From Oscillospiraceae bacterium (GTDB lineage: Bacteria; Bacillota; Clostridia; Oscillospirales; Ruminococcaceae), in assembly GCA_017439985.1 (NCBI GenBank), contig JAFSIC010000043.1:62001-126000 (forward strand): DNA of 64,000 bases. Direction: 5' to 3'. Both the position numbers and the translations under genes were made by a program. Below, piece after piece: positions 25,415-33,777 of this stretch. Every line of letters begins with the position of its first letter. Positions within the stretch are counted from its first letter, which is position 1. Below the pieces are notes generated by a model. The model ran no database searches. It saw only the letters and a program-made list of their open reading frames with translations, and was not told the DNA's origin.

Positions 25415-26191
25415 ATGCATTTCAATAAAGTGGAGATCTGCGGCGTGGACACCGCTAAACTGCCCGTTCTCAGCGAGGAACAAAAAAATGAGCTTCTTTT
25501 CCGCTGCAAGCAAGGAGATGCACATGCACGACAGGAGATGATCAACGGGAATCTGCGTTTGGTCCTCAGCGTCATCCAGAAATTCACCAACCGCGGTGAA
25601 AATCTGGATGATTTGTTTCAAGTGGGCTGCATTGGTTTGATCAAGGCCATCGATAATTTTGATCCCAATCAGAATGTACGCTTTTCCACCTATGGCGTCC
25701 CAATGATCATCGGCGAGATTCGACGCTATCTGCGGGACAACAATGCCATCCGCGTCAGCCGTTCCATGCGGGACACCGCCTACCGTGCCATGCAGTGCAA
25801 GGAGCAATTCATCAATGAGCATCAGCGGGAGCCGACCATGGATGAGCTTGCCGCCCTTATGGAAACGCGGCGGGAAGATGTCGTTCTCGCCCTGGAAGCT
25901 ATCGTTGATCCGGTATCCTTGTACGAACCGGTTTATTCCGATGGCGGCGATACCATCTATGTGCTTGACCAGGTAAAGGACAACAAAAACGGCACTGAAC
26001 TGGACTGGATGGATGAGCTGTCCATTCGGGACAGTATCCGTAGTCTTGGTGAGCGAGAAAAACGCATCCTGCATCTGCGCTTTCTCCGCGGAAAAACCCA
26101 GATGGAAGTCGCTAAGGAGATCGGCATCAGTCAGGCGCAGGTCAGCCGACTGGAAAAGGGCGCACTGGAGCACATAAAAGACAGTTTATAA
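25415..26191 (+). CDS. sigG: RNA polymerase forespore sigma factor SigG
   Basis: 258 aa from the ATG at 25415 (MHFNKVEICGVDTAKLPVL); a GTG three codons upstream (25406) is an alternative, as neither ribosome site is strong. The opening NKVEICGVDTxKLPVL is specific to SigG. Region 2 reads NGNLRLVLSVIQKF...DLFQVGCIGLIKAIDNFD; then FSTYGVPMIIGEIRRYLRDNN; region 4 ends GKTQMEVAKEIGISQAQVSRLEKGA. SigG directs late forespore genes, including germination and spore-protection genes. It stands alone here; in many Bacilli and Clostridia it follows spoIIGA-sigE. Confidence 0.95.
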   Translation: MHFNKVEICGVDTAKLPVLSEEQKNELLFRCKQGDAHARQEMINGNLRLVLSVIQKFTNRGENLDDLFQVGCIGLIKAIDNFDPNQNVRFSTYGVPMIIGEIRRYLRDNNAIRVSRSMRDTAYRAMQCKEQFINEHQREPTMDELAALMETRREDVVLALEAIVDPVSLYEPVYSDGGDTIYVLDQVKDNKNGTELDWMDELSIRDSIRSLGEREKRILHLRFLRGKTQMEVAKEIGISQAQVSRLEKGALEHIKDSL

Positions 26192-26195
26192 CGAA

Positions 26196-26226
26196 AAAAG
26201 CACCTCGTGCGAGGTGCTTTTTCTTA
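26196..26226. terminator. Bidirectional terminator between sigG and the nucleotidyltransferase
   Basis: GCACCTC / GAGGTGC stem flanked by A6 and T5 runs, between convergent genes. Confidence 0.85.
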
Positions 26227-27141
26227 TCTTTTCCACAGCTCCTGTGGGTATGTACCATTGACTTTCAGATTTTTCATGGCTGCTCCCACGGACTCCTTGT
26301 CTTCCTTGTAGGTGACGCCATACCATTTATCCGGACTGCGCAGAACTTTGACGTCTGCCTTACCCGCTTTGATCATAGCATCCACTGCAGATGGCAGATA
26401 GAACTCCGCTTTCATCGGATCCATCAGTACTTTCTGTGCAAAGAAGAGTTCGAACTCCTGCTGCAAAGCTTCCAATGCACTGGCAGTGAAAGCCCACATG
26501 TTCATGGAAACCACAGTGTCCAGAGAAAGCTCCTGTTCTCCGTCCTCCTCTTTGAAGACAGCAACAGAGCCTCTACCCTCAATTTTAGTGCGTTCGGTAA
26601 TACAGGTCAGGAAGTGCTCCTCGTTTTCCTCGCAGACGCCGCGGGAAACAGAGCCATTTTCCGTCAGTGTGTTGCCGAGGCGATAGCCAACCATAGCATA
26701 ATGAGCAAGCTCATCATCCTTAGCAGTACTGAGATAATCATACAGCAACTGAAAAGCCTGCGGACCGTAGTAATCGTCGGAGTTGATGACCGCAAACGGA
26801 CCGTCAACAACGGAACGGCAGCAGAGCGCCGCATGACCGGTACCCCATGGTTTGGTTCTACCCTCCGGTGCAGACTGATCGGGCGGAATATCCGTCATGG
26901 ACTGATAGCAATACTGCACTTCTGCAAACGGACGGACTTTGGAGCCGATCAGACGCTCAAAATCAGCCTCATTTTCTTCTTTGATAATAAAAACAACTTT
27001 TTTGAAACCTGCACGCAGGGCATCATAAATAGAAAAGTCAATGATCAGCTCACCGTTGTCGCCGATGGGTGTGATCTGCTTCAGACCGCCAAAGCGGCTG
27101 CCCATGCCGGCTGCCAAAATGACCAGAGATGGTTCGTTCAT
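26224..27141 (-). CDS. Nucleotidyltransferase family protein (NDP-sugar pyrophosphorylase fold)
   Basis: 305 aa. N-terminal NTP-binding motif LVILAAGMGSRFGGLKQ, then GELIIDFSIYDALRAGFKKVVFI and the metal Asp in VINSDDYYG (about residue 120): the fold of sugar-1-phosphate nucleotidyltransferases. An alternative is a phosphocholine or similar cytidylyltransferase, as in Lic-type proteins. The sugar or head group cannot be told. It is downstream of the PASTA pseudokinase on the same strand but separated by a terminator. Confidence 0.82.
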   Translation of the reverse strand: MNEPSLVILAAGMGSRFGGLKQITPIGDNGELIIDFSIYDALRAGFKKVVFIIKEENEADFERLIGSKVRPFAEVQYCYQSMTDIPPDQSAPEGRTKPWGTGHAALCCRSVVDGPFAVINSDDYYGPQAFQLLYDYLSTAKDDELAHYAMVGYRLGNTLTENGSVSRGVCEENEEHFLTCITERTKIEGRGSVAVFKEEDGEQELSLDTVVSMNMWAFTASALEALQQEFELFFAQKVLMDPMKAEFYLPSAVDAMIKAGKADVKVLRSPDKWYGVTYKEDKESVGAAMKNLKVNGTYPQELWKR

Positions 27142-27255
27142 AAGCTGCTCCTTTCTTCACACAAAAATATCTATTGTAATGGCAGGATATGTCGTTTGAC
27201 TGCATTAGTATACCACAGTTCGACAGTGCCTGCAAGCAAACTATTTCTGATAAAA

Positions 27256-27286
27256 AAACAGCCGAAGCTGTTTGCTTCGGCTGTTT
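27256..27286 (-). terminator. Terminator of the PASTA pseudokinase gene
   Basis: AAACAGCCGAAGC / GCTTCGGCTGTTT stem followed by a T7 run on the minus strand; the 5' arm overlaps the final codons of the gene. Confidence 0.88.
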
Positions 27287-28877
27287 AGGCATCGGACTTT
27301 TTGTTTTTGTCTTTTTTATTGTCCTTCTCGTCTTTATCGGGAGCTTCTTTTTCCGCAGATTTCTCCGGGGTGACATAGATCTTCACCACAGTGGCGTCAG
27401 AACGAGCGATCTCTGTATCTGCCGGCGGGTCAGTACGGAAAACAGTGTTCGGCGTATAGTTGCTGTTCTCTACCGTATAAACGGTGTAAGCGATACCCGC
27501 TTCATCCAGCTGCTGCTTCGCACCATAAAGTCCCCAACCAATCAGATTCGGCATAGAAACTGAGTCTTTGCCTTTGCTGACCGTCAGCACGATGGTTGTC
27601 AGATGCGGAACCTGGGTATTTTTCGCCACAGACTGAGCAATGATTACACCGGCAGGGTAGCTGTCGCTGTACTCCTGCACAGGATTCAGGTTGAAATTCA
27701 CGCGATAAGCCTGGTTATTGAGGATATCGTCATACTTATGACCAACAAAATCAGGGACAGTATATAAAACCGTTTCTTCCGTTACGGAATTTCCCGGTTC
27801 TTCCTCGCCATTTTCGAAGATGCGGTCAGTTACCAGCCAATACGCGCCAAAGCCCAGAGCCAGCACCAGAATAATGAACAGCAAAACGCCGCCCAAAACT
27901 CTTGGAAGCAGATGCTTTTTCGGTGCTTCCTCTTCGTGTTCTGTTTCCAGATGGACGGTGTGCTCATTGGTATCGAGAATCGGCACCTCGTAAACCGTGG
28001 TATTGCCGGATACAGACTCCAACAGCGCAGAGGTAAAATCGTCCACTGTTGCAGAGCGCAGACTCGGGTCGAGCATCAGCGCACCACTGATGGCATCGGA
28101 CACATTTTCCGGGATGGCAGGATTTTTCTCCATAGGTGGCTGCAGCTCATCATTTTCCACACGCAGCTGTGCAGACTGAGGAACTTCCCCGCAGAGCATC
28201 CAGTACAGAACCGCACCCAGTGCGTAAACATCGCTCCAAGTGCCGCCCTTCCATTCGCCGCCTTCATACTGCTCCGGCGAGCTGAAGCCCTCGAACAGCT
28301 CCTGATCCAGCTCACCGTCGGAGGTTCTTGCCTCCAATGTGGAAAAACCACTGAGGATCAGATGTCCATCCTCAGTTACATAGAGGTTCTCCGGAGCAAT
28401 ACCCAGATGAACAACGCCTTTGTCGTGCAGCTGCGTTACGGAGTTCAACAGAGGCAGCAAGCCTTTTTTCGCTTCTGTCCAAGTAAAAGCAGAGCCTTTC
28501 TCTTCTGCGATTTCCTTGAGATTTTTCAGCTCCACGGCTTTTTTTACCACATAAACGGTATTGTGAGCATGGAACAGCTCCTCCACTGGATGGATATACT
28601 CCAGCTTCTGTTCATCGCCGCGGATGAGCAGGCGGAACAATTCTTCAAAGGCCGCCTGAGAATATTTATAAATAGTTTGAGATTCGTTGTTTGGCACCAG
28701 ATCCAAGCTTTCCGGGTCGCGAGAGACCATGGTGCGGGGAAGAAACTCCCTGATCCACCATGCCGTTCCGTTGGCTTGGGCTTCGTACACGCTGCTTTCC
28801 CCGTTGGAAAACAGCACTTTTCCGATGCAATACTGGTTCAGGCAGGTTCCTTCCGGCAGACAGAGGTCAAGATTCAT
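27285..28877 (-). CDS. Membrane-anchored PASTA protein with a degenerate Ser/Thr kinase domain (predicted pseudokinase)
   Basis: 530 aa from the ATG at complement 28877, which has GGAGG five bases upstream (a GTG at 28895 with AGGAAGGG is the alternative). Kinase-like domain about 12-290, one membrane helix 325-349, two extracellular PASTA domains (372-436 and 438-505), and a Lys/Asp-rich tail. The kinase fold is recognisable (N163, P201-E202 of the SPE motif, D216 of WSDVYALG), but key catalytic residues are missing. The VAIK lysine is R43, the HRD motif is H157-L-G159, and DFG is S176-G-F178. So phosphotransfer is unlikely. PASTA domains bind peptidoglycan fragments or beta-lactams in PrkC/StkP. 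A scaffold or sensor role in wall growth or germination is inference. Confidence 0.87.
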   Translation of the reverse strand: MNLDLCLPEGTCLNQYCIGKVLFSNGESSVYEAQANGTAWWIREFLPRTMVSRDPESLDLVPNNESQTIYKYSQAAFEELFRLLIRGDEQKLEYIHPVEELFHAHNTVYVVKKAVELKNLKEIAEEKGSAFTWTEAKKGLLPLLNSVTQLHDKGVVHLGIAPENLYVTEDGHLILSGFSTLEARTSDGELDQELFEGFSSPEQYEGGEWKGGTWSDVYALGAVLYWMLCGEVPQSAQLRVENDELQPPMEKNPAIPENVSDAISGALMLDPSLRSATVDDFTSALLESVSGNTTVYEVPILDTNEHTVHLETEHEEEAPKKHLLPRVLGGVLLFIILVLALGFGAYWLVTDRIFENGEEEPGNSVTEETVLYTVPDFVGHKYDDILNNQAYRVNFNLNPVQEYSDSYPAGVIIAQSVAKNTQVPHLTTIVLTVSKGKDSVSMPNLIGWGLYGAKQQLDEAGIAYTVYTVENSNYTPNTVFRTDPPADTEIARSDATVVKIYVTPEKSAEKEAPDKDEKDNKKDKNKKSDA

Positions 28878-28962
28878 GCTTTCCTCCAGTTTCACCGGTA
28901 TTCCCTTCCTTTCCATATTCAACTGTCATCAGTGCAAGGACACACTGACCGATTATCTTATA

Positions 28963-28991
28963 ATATTACCCTGTTTTTCCTTCTGTTGCAA
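28963..28991 (-). promoter_or_regulatory. Promoter of the PASTA pseudokinase gene
   Basis: TTGCAA, 17 bp, TAATAT on the minus strand, about 75-110 bp before the gene start. Confidence 0.5.
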
Positions 28992-29012
28992 GCCCTTGAC
29001 GAAAAAAATTAC

Positions 29013-29048
29013 AAAAAAACAGAGAACATACTGCATGTCCTCTGTTTT
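29013..29048 (-). terminator. Terminator of the small sorting-signal-like gene
   Basis: Minus-strand stem AAAACAGAGRACAT / ATGTYCTCTGTTTT (one G-U type pair) followed by a T-rich run. It separates the small gene from the pseudokinase gene. Confidence 0.8.
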
Positions 29049-29063
29049 CATGTCTCGTTTTGT

Positions 29064-29276
29064 TTACTTGTTCCCTTTTTTCTTCAAAGCGGATAAACCA
29101 ACCAGCGCAACGATCAAAACTGCAGAAACGATCAGCAGGATGGTCATCAGCTTTACGGTACCCTGTGTCTCATCGCCCATGATCGGGTTCAGTGCAAAGA
29201 CGCTCATGCTCATACCAACCAGAGAGCACACAAGAGTCAGTACACAGGTAAGCCACCGGGAAAATTTGTCAAACAT
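29064..29276 (-). CDS. 70-aa secreted/membrane protein ending in a sortase-signal-like segment
   Basis: 70 aa from the ATG at complement 29276, which has a perfect AAAGGAG seven bases upstream (the open frame extends nine codons further). Residues 1-28 look like a signal peptide. They are followed directly by N30-P-I-M-G34-D-E-T, then a hydrophobic helix (about 43-63) and a KKKGNK tail. The order pentapeptide, helix, positive tail is that of a cell-wall sorting signal (NPxTG class), with Met where Thr is expected, so cleavage is uncertain. Almost no mature protein would remain between signal peptide and sorting motif. Alternative: a plain two-helix membrane protein. Own terminator follows. 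Confidence 0.75.
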   Translation of the reverse strand: MFDKFSRWLTCVLTLVCSLVGMSMSVFALNPIMGDETQGTVKLMTILLIVSAVLIVALVGLSALKKKGNK

Positions 29277-29511
29277 GTTAAGACTCCTTTCGGGGCAATT
29301 CAATACTCAACATTCTCAATCACAAATCATACCATTATGATTCGATTAAATTATAATCGGTCAAACATCGGAAGTCAAGAAAGCCGTCGAAGCTGTTGCC
29401 ACTCTGTAATAGTTTGCAAATTTTTGTAACCTGTTCCCGGTTGTGTTTAAGACTTTTCCAATGGGACAAACTATCAGTGAACAAAATTTGTTCCAAAAGG
29501 AAGTGCTTATT

Positions 29512-29871
29512 ATGATGGTCAAACGCGGTGACATTTATTACGCAGATCTCAGTCCGGTGGTCGGTTCGGAGCAAGGCGGTGTCAGACCCGTTCTTATCGT
29601 CCAAAATGATGTCGGAAATAAATACAGCCCCACTGTGATTGCAGCCGCAATCACAAGCCAAACCGATAAATCCCGCTTACCTACTCACATCGATATCATC
29701 CCCGAACACTGTGGACTCAGTCGGGATTCCGTGGTGCTTCTGGAACAGATCCGTACCATTGACAAGCGGCGTCTAAGGGAAAAAATGGGCAGTTTGGATC
29801 CGGAATCCATGTCAGAAGTAAACAGGGCTTTATCCATCAGCTTCGGTCTCAATCGTCCGGGGACTACATAA
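29512..29871 (+). CDS. mazF: MazF/PemK-type endoribonuclease toxin
   Basis: 119 aa from the ATG at 29512 ([23 protein letters not shown]), with AAAGGAAG eight bases upstream; the longer open frame is not supported. The opening, the [11 protein letters not shown] block and [14 protein letters not shown] are hallmarks of the Bacillota MazF (EndoA/NdoA) family, sequence-specific mRNA interferases. I find no MazE-like antitoxin gene in the 208 bp upstream or just downstream; only a 30-codon frame without ribosome site. The antitoxin may be encoded elsewhere or the gene may act alone. It precedes spoIVB by 93 bp. Confidence 0.93.
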   Translation: MMVKRGDIYYADLSPVVGSEQGGVRPVLIVQNDVGNKYSPTVIAAAITSQTDKSRLPTHIDIIPEHCGLSRDSVVLLEQIRTIDKRRLREKMGSLDPESMSEVNRALSISFGLNRPGTT

Positions 29872-29964
29872 GTTCCCGCTCTTCTTCCTCAATCTTTCCC
29901 TCGTGATATTTCGTCGTACTCTGCAAAGAGTAAGTATGAATCCACGAAAAAGGAGTGATGTCAT

Positions 29965-31170
29965 TTGCGGCAATTCTATCGTTTTTTCGCCGGCGTACTT
30001 TCTGCCGCCATCGTTGGTGGAATGGCTCCTGCGCTCTATTTACAGGAGACGCTGCCAAACTGCTTTACGGTGGCAGCCGGTGAAGAACTGCAGCTTGCTC
30101 CGCAATATCAATATGTCAGCTGTCACAGCAGCCAACAGAACTCTGCTCTGAGCGTATCCAGCACCGGCAATCGAGAATATTCCACCGAACTGAAACTCTT
30201 TGGTCTGATCAAAATCAAAGATGCTTCCGTGCGGGTGGTGGAACCGCAGGAAGTCGCGATCTGCGGCGTACCTTTCGGCATTAAAATGACGACGGAAGGC
30301 GTCATGGTAGTCGGTACCGGTTCAGTTCAAACCGATGCGGGTATGGTCAGTCCTGCTCGTACTGCAGGGATTCAGGAAGGCGATCTTCTGCTGTCCATCA
30401 ACGGGCACACTGCCCTCAGCAACAGCATTATCGCTCAGTTGGTTCGGCAAAGTGCGGGTGCGCCTCTTACGCTCCGTTATCAAAGGTCGGAAGAAATTTT
30501 CACGACGCTCGTAACGCCCGCCCTTTCCATCACCGATGGACAATATCACATTGGCTTATGGGTAAGGGACAGTTCCGCCGGAATCGGCACACTGACCTTC
30601 TGCGACCCTATCAGTGGCGAATTTGCCGGCTTGGGACACGCCATCTGTGATGTGGATACCGGGCAGTTGATGCCCTTATCGCAGGGTGAGGTCGTCCATG
30701 CATCCATCACAGGACTGGCAGTCGGTCTGCCCGGACAGCCCGGTGAACTGCAGGGCACATTCTGCGGCGAACAAAACTGGGGAATCATTGAGCAAAACTG
30801 CAGCAGCGGCATTTACGGCCAGTTTCTCAACGATTGGCAAGGTTTCCCTTTGATTTCCACTGCTCACGCGCAGGAGGTGGAAACCGGTCCTGCCAGACTG
30901 CTCTGCACCATTTCCGGCACAGAGCCGCAGTATTATGATGTGGAGATCGAGCGTATCCATTCCTATGAGGACAGCTCCGGTCGGAACTTCATCGTCCACA
31001 TCACAGACACTCAGCTCTTGGAACAGACGGGCGGTATTCTTCAGGGAATGTCTGGGAGTCCACTCGTTCAGAACAACAAGCTGATCGGCGCCGTGACCCA
31101 TGTTTTCATTCAGGACCCAAGCCGCGGCTACGGCATTTTTGTTGAGAATATGCTGGAAGCTGCGGGGTAA
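29965..31170 (+). CDS. spoIVB: SpoIVB peptidase (S55 family)
   Basis: 401 aa with a TTG start at 29965, preceded by AAAAAGGAG. N-terminal membrane anchor (about 7-26), PDZ domain (about 105-185, with AGIQEGDLLLSINGH), then the S55 serine protease domain. Catalytic H225 (GLGHAICD) and S363 (QGMSGSPLVQNN) are present. In sporulation SpoIVB is secreted from the forespore and triggers SpoIVFB-dependent activation of pro-SigK. In most spore formers spo0A follows spoIVB; here the next gene is an unrelated regulator on the other strand. Confidence 0.94.
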   Translation: MRQFYRFFAGVLSAAIVGGMAPALYLQETLPNCFTVAAGEELQLAPQYQYVSCHSSQQNSALSVSSTGNREYSTELKLFGLIKIKDASVRVVEPQEVAICGVPFGIKMTTEGVMVVGTGSVQTDAGMVSPARTAGIQEGDLLLSINGHTALSNSIIAQLVRQSAGAPLTLRYQRSEEIFTTLVTPALSITDGQYHIGLWVRDSSAGIGTLTFCDPISGEFAGLGHAICDVDTGQLMPLSQGEVVHASITGLAVGLPGQPGELQGTFCGEQNWGIIEQNCSSGIYGQFLNDWQGFPLISTAHAQEVETGPARLLCTISGTEPQYYDVEIERIHSYEDSSGRNFIVHITDTQLLEQTGGILQGMSGSPLVQNNKLIGAVTHVFIQDPSRGYGIFVENMLEAAG

Positions 31171-31171
31171 T

Positions 31172-31207
31172 AATCAAGCCCACACCAAATTTGGTGTGGG
31201 CTTGATT
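31172..31207. terminator. Bidirectional terminator between spoIVB and the XRE/TPR gene
   Basis: A perfect 18-bp inverted repeat (AATCAAGCCCACACCAAA and its complement) with no unpaired loop bases, ending in ATTTATT on the plus strand and AATT/TTATTA on the minus. Confidence 0.8.
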
Positions 31208-31219
31208 TATTAAAAATGA

Positions 31220-32257
31220 TTACTTCGCAGAAATGCATCGGAGGCGATTGATTTCTCCGTGAATACGGTCAAGCTCACGTCCCTCTGTAATATTCCACTC
31301 CGTTTTCAATACATCCATCTGTTCATACAGGCTTGCGATTGCGGCATCATAGTTTCTCTGAATTTCATAAATATGTGCCGCCGTAATCTGAGCATCAATG
31401 TATTTCGGAGATGGCTGCAATTCAAATGCTTTTTTATAGTAATCGATCGCTTCGTCATATCGACATACAGAAGCCATTTCATCTGCCATCATTGCGTAAG
31501 TAAGCCAATCATTGCTGTGATCCAGCAACATTTGTTTCCAGATCGATTCCGCCTTTTCGTGTTCACCACGAGCCCAGCAAATTTTTCCCTGATAGAAAGA
31601 CGCACGACCACTGCCGTCCACCGTTTTCATCGCCTCACAAACAGATTCCGCTTCATCCAGACGATAGTCTGCAATCAATTCGTTCATCAGATACAAATAT
31701 CCTCTTCCATATCCCGGATTCTTGCGAACAAAATCTTTATAGTAAGCAATTCGCTTACTATGGTTGGCAAAATCCCAGTCAGAGATCGTTCCTTCCTGTG
31801 CACGCTGAAGATTGTTATGATTCTGTTTTACTTCAGGGTCCAGTTCCAAGGCTTCTTTTGCATACAATTCTGCAATTTTTCTGAACTCATCTGCTTTGTG
31901 ATTATACAGTTCTGCCAACAGACGGAAAGCATTGTTTTTACAGGAATTTTTACTGAGCGAATCCTTTAAAAATCGTTCTGCCTGAGCAAATTCATCAGCG
32001 CTCATGCTTTCCTTCATATCCATCATGTTTTCAATTCGCTCAAATTGTGCCTGTTCCGAGAGATTAAATAAATCATCAATGGTACATCCAAAGTAAACTG
32101 CAATTTCCGGCAGAATCTGAATGTCGGGCATGGAGATATTATTCTCCCACTTGCTGACCGTCTGGAACGAAACATTCAAGGCTTTTGCCAATGTGTCCTG
32201 TGTAATGCCTTTTCTCAGACGCAGTTGTTTGATTTTATTTCCAAGTTCTATATTCAT
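31220..32257 (-). CDS. XRE-family regulator with C-terminal TPR-like repeats
   Basis: 345 aa. N-terminal helix-turn-helix (about 6-60): LGNKIKQLRLRKGITQDTLAKALNVSFQTVSKWEN. The rest is all-helical with TPR-like pairs, clearest at about 190-310. This resembles Rgg/PlcR-like or SinR-TPR regulators that bind peptides, but also a broad class of clostridial XRE-TPR proteins of unknown ligand. No secreted peptide gene was found nearby. A divergent transporter gene lies 285 bp upstream; it may be a target (inference). Confidence 0.85.
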   Translation of the reverse strand: MNIELGNKIKQLRLRKGITQDTLAKALNVSFQTVSKWENNISMPDIQILPEIAVYFGCTIDDLFNLSEQAQFERIENMMDMKESMSADEFAQAERFLKDSLSKNSCKNNAFRLLAELYNHKADEFRKIAELYAKEALELDPEVKQNHNNLQRAQEGTISDWDFANHSKRIAYYKDFVRKNPGYGRGYLYLMNELIADYRLDEAESVCEAMKTVDGSGRASFYQGKICWARGEHEKAESIWKQMLLDHSNDWLTYAMMADEMASVCRYDEAIDYYKKAFELQPSPKYIDAQITAAHIYEIQRNYDAAIASLYEQMDVLKTEWNITEGRELDRIHGEINRLRCISAK

Positions 32258-32466
32258 AGGTGTTATTCCTTTCCTTATGATGAATTGTCACTGAAATCAT
32301 ATCGGCCGATAATTTCTAAATACAGTATAGTTCACGAAATGCAAAGAAACAATCACGGCGAAAGTGAGTCCGATAGCGCAAAAAGCGAAAAGAATCATCG
32401 CCCAGAACATCCCTACTATCTCTGCAACCAAGTAAAGAATAATGATTTTAATCTCTTTCCCCTCCC

Positions 32467-32495
32467 TTGACTTTCCTCACGCTTTGGACTATACT
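32467..32495 (+). promoter_or_regulatory. Promoter of the OPA transporter / PHP operon
   Basis: TTGACT, 17 bp, TATACT on the plus strand. An inverted repeat CCTGT-TAAC-ACAGG (32504-32517) lies at the expected transcription start and may be an operator. Confidence 0.65.
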
Positions 32496-32542
32496 CTCTT
32501 TAGCCTGTTAACACAGGAAAACATCAGAAAGAAGGCGACGTT

Positions 32543-33757
32543 ATGTTGCAAAGCCTGAAAAAGCAAAGCGTCAGAAATGCGCTCCTCATCGGTACTCTCT
32601 GTTCTCTGTCCTATCTGGGCGTTTATTTCGCCAGAAACATCCTCAGTGCGGTCACTCCGCAGATTATCGCAACAACCGCTTACAAGGAAGATTACATCGG
32701 TTCTCTGTCCTCCCTGTACTTTGGATTTTACGCGGTGGGACAGCTGATCAATGGTATCGTCGGCGACAAAGTCCGTGCACGTTTTATGATTAGCTTCGGC
32801 TTGATTTTAGCCGGTGTCAGCAGTCTGATCTTCCCCTTTGTCATGGAATGGCAGCTGGGCGCTCAGCTGATTTACGGCATGACCGGCTTCTTCCTTGCTA
32901 TGATTTACGCTCCGATGACGAAGGTCGTCGCAGAAAACACCGAGCCGATTTACGCAACCCGCTGCAGCCTCGGCTACACCTTCGCATCCTTCCTCGGCTC
33001 TCCGATGGCAGGCGTTGCTGCCGCTCTGATGACTTGGCAGATGGTATTTTACGCAAGCAGTACGATCCTCATTGTGATGGGTGTTCTGTGCTTTGTGGCG
33101 TTCCTGATTCTGGAGCGAAAAGGCATTGTCGCTTATGGTCGCTATGAACCGCCGGAAGGCAGTTCTCAGGGCATCAAAGGTCTGCTGGAACACCGCATCA
33201 TCAAGTTCACCTTCATTTCTGTTATCACCGGTATCGTCCGTACCTCTGTGGTCTTCTGGATGCCGACTTATTTCTCTCAGTATCTGGGCTATACACCTGC
33301 TACCGCTGCAGGTATCTTTACAGCAACTACCTTCATCATGTCCTTTGGTACCTTTATCGCAGTTTTTCTTTATGAAAAACTGGGCCGCAACATTGACCTG
33401 ATGCTCTTTTTAGTGTTCAGTGCATCCACCGTGTTCTTCCTGCTGGTTTACTTTGTGGAACAGCCTGTTATCAACATCGTACTGTTGGTTCTGGCTATTA
33501 TGGCTTCCAACTGTGCGGCAAGTATGCTCTGGAGCCGCTACTGCCCAAGCCTGCGAGACACCGGTATGGTTTCTTCTGCCACCGGCTTCCTTGACTTTAT
33601 GAGCTACATGGCAGCTGCTGTTTCTTCTATGCTCTTTGCCAATGCAGTCAATGCCATCGGCTGGAAGAATCTGATCCTTATTTGGCTGGGTCTGGTGCTC
33701 TTCGGCGCCATCATCTGCCCGCCAAAAAGCGCGAAAAACGCGCCTTCTCTTGACTAA
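32543..33757 (+). CDS. MFS transporter, organophosphate:phosphate antiporter (GlpT/UhpT)-like
   Basis: 404 aa with about twelve membrane helices. The beginning (helix 1 with YLGVYFARNILSAVTPQII), the loop GQLINGIVGDKVRARF and the mid-loop with charged residues are like GlpT/UhpT family members. It probably exchanges a phosphorylated metabolite for phosphate. The next gene, 20 bp away, encodes a PHP-type phosphoesterase, which would fit use of an imported phosphate ester. The substrate is not determined. Confidence 0.83.
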   Translation: MLQSLKKQSVRNALLIGTLCSLSYLGVYFARNILSAVTPQIIATTAYKEDYIGSLSSLYFGFYAVGQLINGIVGDKVRARFMISFGLILAGVSSLIFPFVMEWQLGAQLIYGMTGFFLAMIYAPMTKVVAENTEPIYATRCSLGYTFASFLGSPMAGVAAALMTWQMVFYASSTILIVMGVLCFVAFLILERKGIVAYGRYEPPEGSSQGIKGLLEHRIIKFTFISVITGIVRTSVVFWMPTYFSQYLGYTPATAAGIFTATTFIMSFGTFIAVFLYEKLGRNIDLMLFLVFSASTVFFLLVYFVEQPVINIVLLVLAIMASNCAASMLWSRYCPSLRDTGMVSSATGFLDFMSYMAAAVSSMLFANAVNAIGWKNLILIWLGLVLFGAIICPPKSAKNAPSLD

Positions 33758-33777
33758 TCAATAATGAGGTTTCACAT

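Noticed and set aside
29304-29511. Possible MazE antitoxin upstream of mazF
   Set aside because: The only plus-strand ATG frame (30 codons) has no ribosome site and no AbrB- or RHH-like sequence.
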